Shown: positions 58,901 through 64,000 of the stretch, in pieces | Position numbering within the stretch: position 1 is the stretch's first letter | Layout: every line of letters begins with the position of its first letter | Assembly: GCA_964017065.1 (NCBI GenBank) | Contig: OZ024785.1 | Span: forward strand, 15,611,757 to 15,675,756 | Source of the DNA: Haliclona indistincta | Taxonomy: Eukaryota; Porifera; Demospongiae; Haplosclerida; Chalinidae | Direction of reading: 5' to 3' | Length of the DNA stretch: 64,000 nt | The notes under the pieces: model-generated | The model's input: only the letters and a program-made list of their open reading frames with translations | The model's database searches: none | Told to the model about the DNA's origin: nothing | Made by a program: the position numbers and the translations under genes

Positions 58901-61900
58901 ATATCACAAGCTCCTGAACCATTAGGTGCATGCATGAACTAGTGCTGTGGAAAAAATACTAAATTAATGTATTATTCCTACAGCAATACCAGCAGCTGGT
59001 GGAGCCATTGCTGCTTTGCTTCTTATCTTTATTATGTCAATAATTATTGTGATAGTTATTGTTCTTGTGAGGTAAGGTACTGAGAAATAGATATCATCAT
59101 TAATCAAGAATTATGCACATCAGAAAAAAGAAATCAAATTCATTTGCAGTACGATATTTGAAAGAAGGACCAAAAGTTGACTTACATCATATTGAAGATG
59201 GGCCTCAGTATGCTGTTGGTGAGTGAAATGTAATGTTTATTCAACAAATCTGGATTCAATTTCCCTTTGGCCTGCAGTGGCTAGTAAGCCATCGATCACA
59301 GTGTTTCCTGAGCACAGTATCAGTGTACTGGAGGGTAGGAATGTGGTACTACCAGTGAAGATCATTGGTCAGTCCTCTCCCACATGGTACCATGACAACA
59401 CTCGTCTGGGCAGTGACTATGCTCATGAGATATCCAGTGATGGTAGTCTAACCATCATCACAGCAGAGATGAGTCACTCAGGAACCTATCGACTAGTGGC
59501 TAGTAACAATGAGGGAGCTGTTGAGAAACAGGTCCAACTGAGTGTGATCAATGAAGAGGATGAAGAGACACTACCATCAGCTGTGCAGACAACAGAGGAG
59601 AGTGAACCAATCCCTGTGACAGGGTTTGGTCAGTATGTGTCTCAGAACCATGCTAACACAAACCATGGCTTCACTCAGCTATATAAAGTGAGCCATGATT
59701 ATCAGTTTATAACAATAATAACAATAATCTATAAATATTGCATTTTCTCTCACGCAGTCTCTTGATAATGGTGAAAGTGATCACTCAGTTACAGTTAGTG
59801 TTACTGCAGCTAACAAACCATTTAACAGATTCAAAAACATTACAGTCTGTGAGTATAATACATTTGCATTCAAAGAATAAATCATTATTGAGCACATACT
59901 TCTTAGATGATGACAATCGTATCATACTGCAACCACTCAGTGGGTGTGCTGATTGTTCAAGAGACTACATCAATGCCTCATATGTTGATGTAAGCTAATG
60001 GTTCAATTACTGTGCACAAACAAGACCAATGAAACATTATCAATGTTTATATTTCACATATCTAGTGATTTAGAGCGTGAAGTGCATAAACATTGATTGT
60101 TGATATGTGCACTTATCATAATGTTGTTACTGTGAGACAAAATAATAAACACGTCAAACTTAGCATGCGTGTGTTTGTATAAGATACACACATGTGTTTA
60201 TGTGTAACCATCACTATGTTATACCATAGATATTATGGTTATACTATCCTTCAATGTAGGGATATGAAACACCACAAAAATTCATTGCTTGTCAAGGTAA
60301 AGGCTGTTTCTTTGAAAACCATAAAGATAGCCACACAATAACAATGGCTGTTATCATTCAATGTCTAACACACAGGACCTCTCAGTGGAACAGTAGTTGA
60401 CTTTTGGCGAATGATATGGCAAGAAAAATGCTGTACAGTTGTCATGGTAACTAACCTCAAAGAAGACAAGAAGACCAAGTGCCATCAGTACTGGTCTGAG
60501 GATGGTTCCAAGAGCTTTGGACCATTCACAGTGACCACTACAGACCAACAAGTGTTCGCTGATTATACCATTCGCCTACTGCAACTGGAAGTGAGCTAGT
60601 TAACTTTATTCTTCAATCTTGAATGGCTTGCTCTCACAGCTTCAAGGGAGCTCAGAGTTCTCTCGTATGATAACTCAATATCACTTCACCTCATGGCCTG
60701 ATCATGGTGTACCAGAGTATGCCACACCCATACTGGTTTATCATCGTCGCATCAAGAAGGATCACAGACCATCAAAAGGACCAATGATAGTGCACTGCAG
60801 GTGAGCTGCATCACTGTGGTTTAATGACAGTGCTTTATTGTACTGCAGTGCTGGAGTGGGTCGTACAGGATCATTCATAGCCATTGACATCATCCTAGAG
60901 CAGGTTGAGAAGGAGAAGAGAGTGGATGTGTCAGGAGTCATTAATAAGATGAGACACCAGCGCATGAAGATGGTCCAAATAGCTGTGAGCAATAATGGCA
61001 ATAATACATAGACATCAATTTTTAGAAATTGATATTTTGGCTAAAACACTTATACAGGTGCCTAAATTTAGACTAATAAAGTTCATCCCAAGCCAACTAG
61101 ATAATACTTCAGATGTAAACTTTAGTTTCCCTTGTTGCAGGATCAGTTCATATTTATTCATGATGTGATATTGGAGTCAGTGATGTGTGGAGACACTCAG
61201 GTCAACTCATGTGATCTAAGACCATCTATTAGACGATTGACAGACAAAGATGTTCAAACTGGTAAAACTGGTTTTGAGACACAGTTTGAGGTAATGCATG
61301 CATTGATCACAGTATGATGGTTATGAATTTTCACAGACGCTGAACCAAGTGACTCCTGAACCCAGTGAAGTGAAGGTGCTGGCTGCAACACAGCATAAGA
61401 ACAAGAACCGCTCAATGGAGTTCCCTCCTCGTAAGGAGATTGATAAATGCCTTTAGCTAGATTCTTCTCTTTTCTCAGCTGACAAGCATCGTGTGTATTT
61501 GAAAGGAGTTGTTCCAGACTACATTCATGCTACTGCAGTTAATGTAAACACTTTCATTGTTAGCACACTTTGTATTACTGGTTGTGTTTAGGGATACAAG
61601 CAGAAGAAGGCATTCATTGTGGCTCAGAGTCCAATGGAGAGTACCACTAGAGACTTCTGGAAGATGATAGTGGAGAGAGAGTGCAGAGTTGTTGTGATGC
61701 TGTGTGGTCTTGAGGAGGATAAGAATGTACATTTTTACAATAGCCATAATTTTTTTTAGCAAATTTGCATAATTATTACAGGAAGTATGTCATCAGTACT
61801 GGCCGGATGTCTCAGTTAAGATTCAGAAAGTCAATGAACTCAGTGTTGAAACAAAAATTGAGAATAACTGCAGTGACTACATTGAGAGGATACTGGTTAT

Positions 61901-62446
61901 TTCTGACAAGGTATAATACAGCTTACAGTAACCTTCTTCATGAATTATTTCGTCACAGTCTGGTAAGAGCCATGAGGTGACTCAGTTCCATATACTGAAC
62001 TGGAGCTCTCTATCCAAGAGCTCTAGTACTCTACTACAGACCATCATCACTGTGATAGAGGAGGTTAACAAAGTGCAGCGCAGGACTGACAACAAACCCA
62101 TTGTGGTCCACTGCAGGTCAGCAGCACTAGCCATCACTACCAGCACATGATGATCCTCTTCTCCTGGCATGCAGTGACACTGTCAGCAGGTCAGGGATGT
62201 TCTGTGCCATAGCTACCACCATTGATCGCTGCAAGACTGAGAGTGTTGTGGATGTGTTCCAGGTGGTGAAGGCCCAGCGTATCCAGAAGCCAGGTCTTGT
62301 TCTCACAGTGGTACGTACCATATCACTCATACCTCTCATCACTCATTGAGACACAATCTCATTCACTACAGGAGCAGTACCAGTTTGTGTTTGAGGCCGT
62401 GCTCAGATTCCTGGAGTCCTATGAAACATACTCCAACTTCAAGTGA
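55995..62446 (+). CDS. Receptor tyrosine phosphatase E (five FN3), intact
   Basis: Twenty-five in-frame exons (1551 aa): 55995-56523, 56574-56969, 57018-57293, 57340-57636, 57684-57989, 58228-58488, 58544-58828, 58878-58925, 58984-59071, 59124-59218, 59278-59687, 59758-59848, 59907-59989, 60260-60296, 60376-60590, 60640-60800, 60849-60984, 61141-61290, 61337-61430, 61479-61543, 61592-61726, 61782-61910, 61959-62116, 62175-62310, 62372-62446. Signal peptide MSSNIKIVLSVLLLVCWFSS, Ig1, Ig2 with a GGTVHGLG insertion, five FN3, TM (AIPAAGGAIAALLLIFIMSI), RKKKSN, DGPQYAV, Cys-less Ig, D1 (WPD, Cys1192 in HCSAGVGRTG) and D2 (Cys1481, WSS for WPD). The D1 Q-loop reads MVQIADQ, with Ile where A and D have Thr. 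Closest to D throughout, sharing its MITE and juxtamembrane exons. Confidence 0.93.
58014..58202. mobile_element. ~190-bp MITE in an RPTP E FN3 intron
   Basis: Same element and insertion point as in RPTP D (48615-48804), with a few substitutions and a one-base gap. It therefore predates the D/E duplication or was copied between them. Confidence 0.85.
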
Positions 62447-62630
62447 TTTTTTAACTTAATGCAATTGTGATGCAGCTGACTATCAACATTATAGTGAAGT
62501 TGTAGTGAGACAAAATATTCAGTAAACAATAGTGTGAAAGTGTTAGATAGCAGAACTGTGAGTATCTTTATAGATTGCTGTATGTAGAATTAATTGTGAG
62601 AGATAATTGAACATTATAATTGATATTATA

Positions 62631-63390
62631 CTACAGTTCAATGTAATTCTAGAATCTGATTGGTCAGTTGGAGGATAATAAATCACGTATTCTTCCGCGG
62701 GAACTCGTATTTTTCCGCTGGAACTCATATTTTTCCGCTGGAACTCATGATCATGTTTTCCTCTGTCATGAGTTTCTTTTGTACAGGTACTAGCTCTGGT
62801 AGTTACTGGGCCAGTACGTGTTGTGTTCTGGCATGGGCAGCACAGCGTCTATAGACCCGGGTACTTGGCTACGATCGATGCAACAATAAGTTGACTTGTT
62901 GTGCATGAAAAACGTAAGAAAGCAAGTAACTTACCACGTTTTGCTATGTTGACAGCTTAAAGATTGCCCAATAAACGCACACAGCACGTAAAAAAGACTG
63001 ATAGACTCTAGCAGGAGCCTGACTCTAGTAACTATCATTCTAACCGTTCGTTGGAGTCCAAGTTCAGCAGCCATTGCCACGTGTAACGCAAAGCGGCGTT
63101 TGTGGGTGTGGCAGCCGGGTCACGGCACGTGTTTTCGAGCAAGAAGAAACGCTTATGCTGCAGGAACTCAGAAGCTTTGGGACGGTCATCAACCATTGTT
63201 TTTCAAAAATATCTGCGTCGGTTTATTGTTGCCATGTAGCTGTAGTATAAATACCTTAGACGACGAATCATCGGCAACTACAGCGCCTTGGCAACCGAAA
63301 TAGACGCCCTCGCGCTACGCGCTCGGAACGTCTATACATCGGTTCCCGCGGCACTCTAAATCCCGTAGTTGCCTCGATCCGTCGTCTAAC
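62631..63390. mobile_element. Insertion of ~760 bp in the RPTP E 3' flank
   Basis: The D 3' flank is continuous where E is interrupted; homology resumes at TATCAAGTCACTCATTG (~63412). The insertion includes three ~20-bp units of TTTTTCCGCTGGAACTCA or a variant (62690-62750) and an imperfect inverted repeat 63256-63389 (TTAGACGACGAATC against its near complement, with GGCAACTACAG arms). No coding region is supported. Confidence 0.65.
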
Positions 63391-64000
63391 CTATATGTAT
63401 ACATAATTATCTATCAAGTCACTCATTGTGTATTGGATGATTGATCCTTTTTGCTCTCATTTTATTAATAATGCATGTACATGTCTGCTTCAATTTCAAT
63501 AGGATGATCAGAGACTGAACTCTACACCATTCATCACTTCAGCATACTACTTTGGCGGAGGATTGTTTTAATGAAAAGCTTATGTAGAGTACTCTTAAAC
63601 TCAAAATGGACCTTTAGAGAAAAAGGTTTTTTTTAATAAGTGAGCTACTTATTTACTCATGAATGTGTGTAACCTCGTCCCCAGGCCAATTTTTTTCGCT
63701 TACGAAACAGACGAACGAAAACGGAAGCGCGAAAAAAGGGTCTGATATCTATTGCAAGGGTGACCTTTGACCATTCCCCAGAATCTGGGGAATCCGTTCA
63801 CACTCGAATATTTGTTTGTGATATTAGCCCGTATATTCACGTGAAAATGGCGCTCCAAGAAGCCTACTGTCTGCGTTGCAACCAGTAGAAGCGGATCTAG
63901 TGCTCGAGTACGAGCAGCGAAGTCCTGTCTGTGTTCGTGCGGCCCCTACTGTGTATGGTGACTCTGTGCTGACATGTTTGAAATACAATTGTTCACAGAG
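63391..64000. other. Right edge of the array
   Basis: Up to about 63670 the sequence still matches the spacers after B and D (TTTGGCGGAGGATTG, ATGGACCTTTAGAGAAAA). After GAATGTGTG the match ends, and new GC-richer sequence of unknown nature runs to the window end. No gene is visible. Confidence 0.55.

Overview
The window is eukaryotic, animal-type DNA: small exons with GT-AG introns (many only 45-60 bp), extracellular domains on phase-1 exons, and many small inverted-repeat transposons. The domain repertoire (receptor tyrosine phosphatases with Ig and FN3 ectodomains, a peroxisomal acyl-CoA oxidase, a secreted EGF protein) fits an early-branching metazoan. A demosponge such as Amphimedon is my best guess; this is inference, not a database match. 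Every recognisable gene is on the + strand.

Layout. (1) Positions 349-5610 hold the 3' part (14 exons) of an acyl-CoA oxidase gene that ends in a PTS1-like tripeptide, SNL. (2) From 5759 onward there is a tandem array of five receptor-type protein tyrosine phosphatase (RPTP) genes, called A to E here: A 5759-11663, B 15054-22821, C 27868-33633, D 46600-53041, E 55995-62446. Each of B to E is preceded by a decayed copy of the acyl-CoA oxidase, so the duplicated unit was oxidase plus RPTP; only the first oxidase is intact. (3) Between the fourth oxidase relic and RPTP D lies a roughly 6.2-kb island (40470-46640). It holds a transposon-like element with an unrecognised gene, the 5' part of a secreted EGF-domain gene, and a large nested inverted repeat. 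A stranded RPTP signal-peptide exon sits at its left edge.

RPTP architecture: signal peptide, two Ig-like domains, FN3 repeats (A one, C two, B/D/E five), one transmembrane helix, a basic juxtamembrane stretch, exon cassettes with tyrosine motifs (TYDVI type), a cysteine-less I-set Ig domain on the cytoplasmic side, a catalytically complete D1 phosphatase (WPD loop, HCSAGVGRTG) and a D2 that keeps CX5R but has WSS in place of WPD. I followed every splice junction: A (1219 aa), D (1550 aa) and E (1551 aa) are open throughout. B has a frame error at the end of Ig2, and C has a 234-bp palindrome in Ig1 plus a 2-nt insertion in Ig2. The cytoplasmic halves of all five copies are open.

Mobile DNA: four copies of a composite foldback family of about 1.2 kb, two elements with 9-bp target duplications (Mutator-like), several MITEs, and mini- and microsatellites. 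Insertions shared between copies, and shared lesions in the oxidase relics, give a relative duplication history: A resembles C, B resembles D, and E is closest to D. A receptor array with variable ectodomains, tyrosine cassettes and an unusual cytoplasmic Ig domain is the most interesting system here; its biological role is not known from the sequence.
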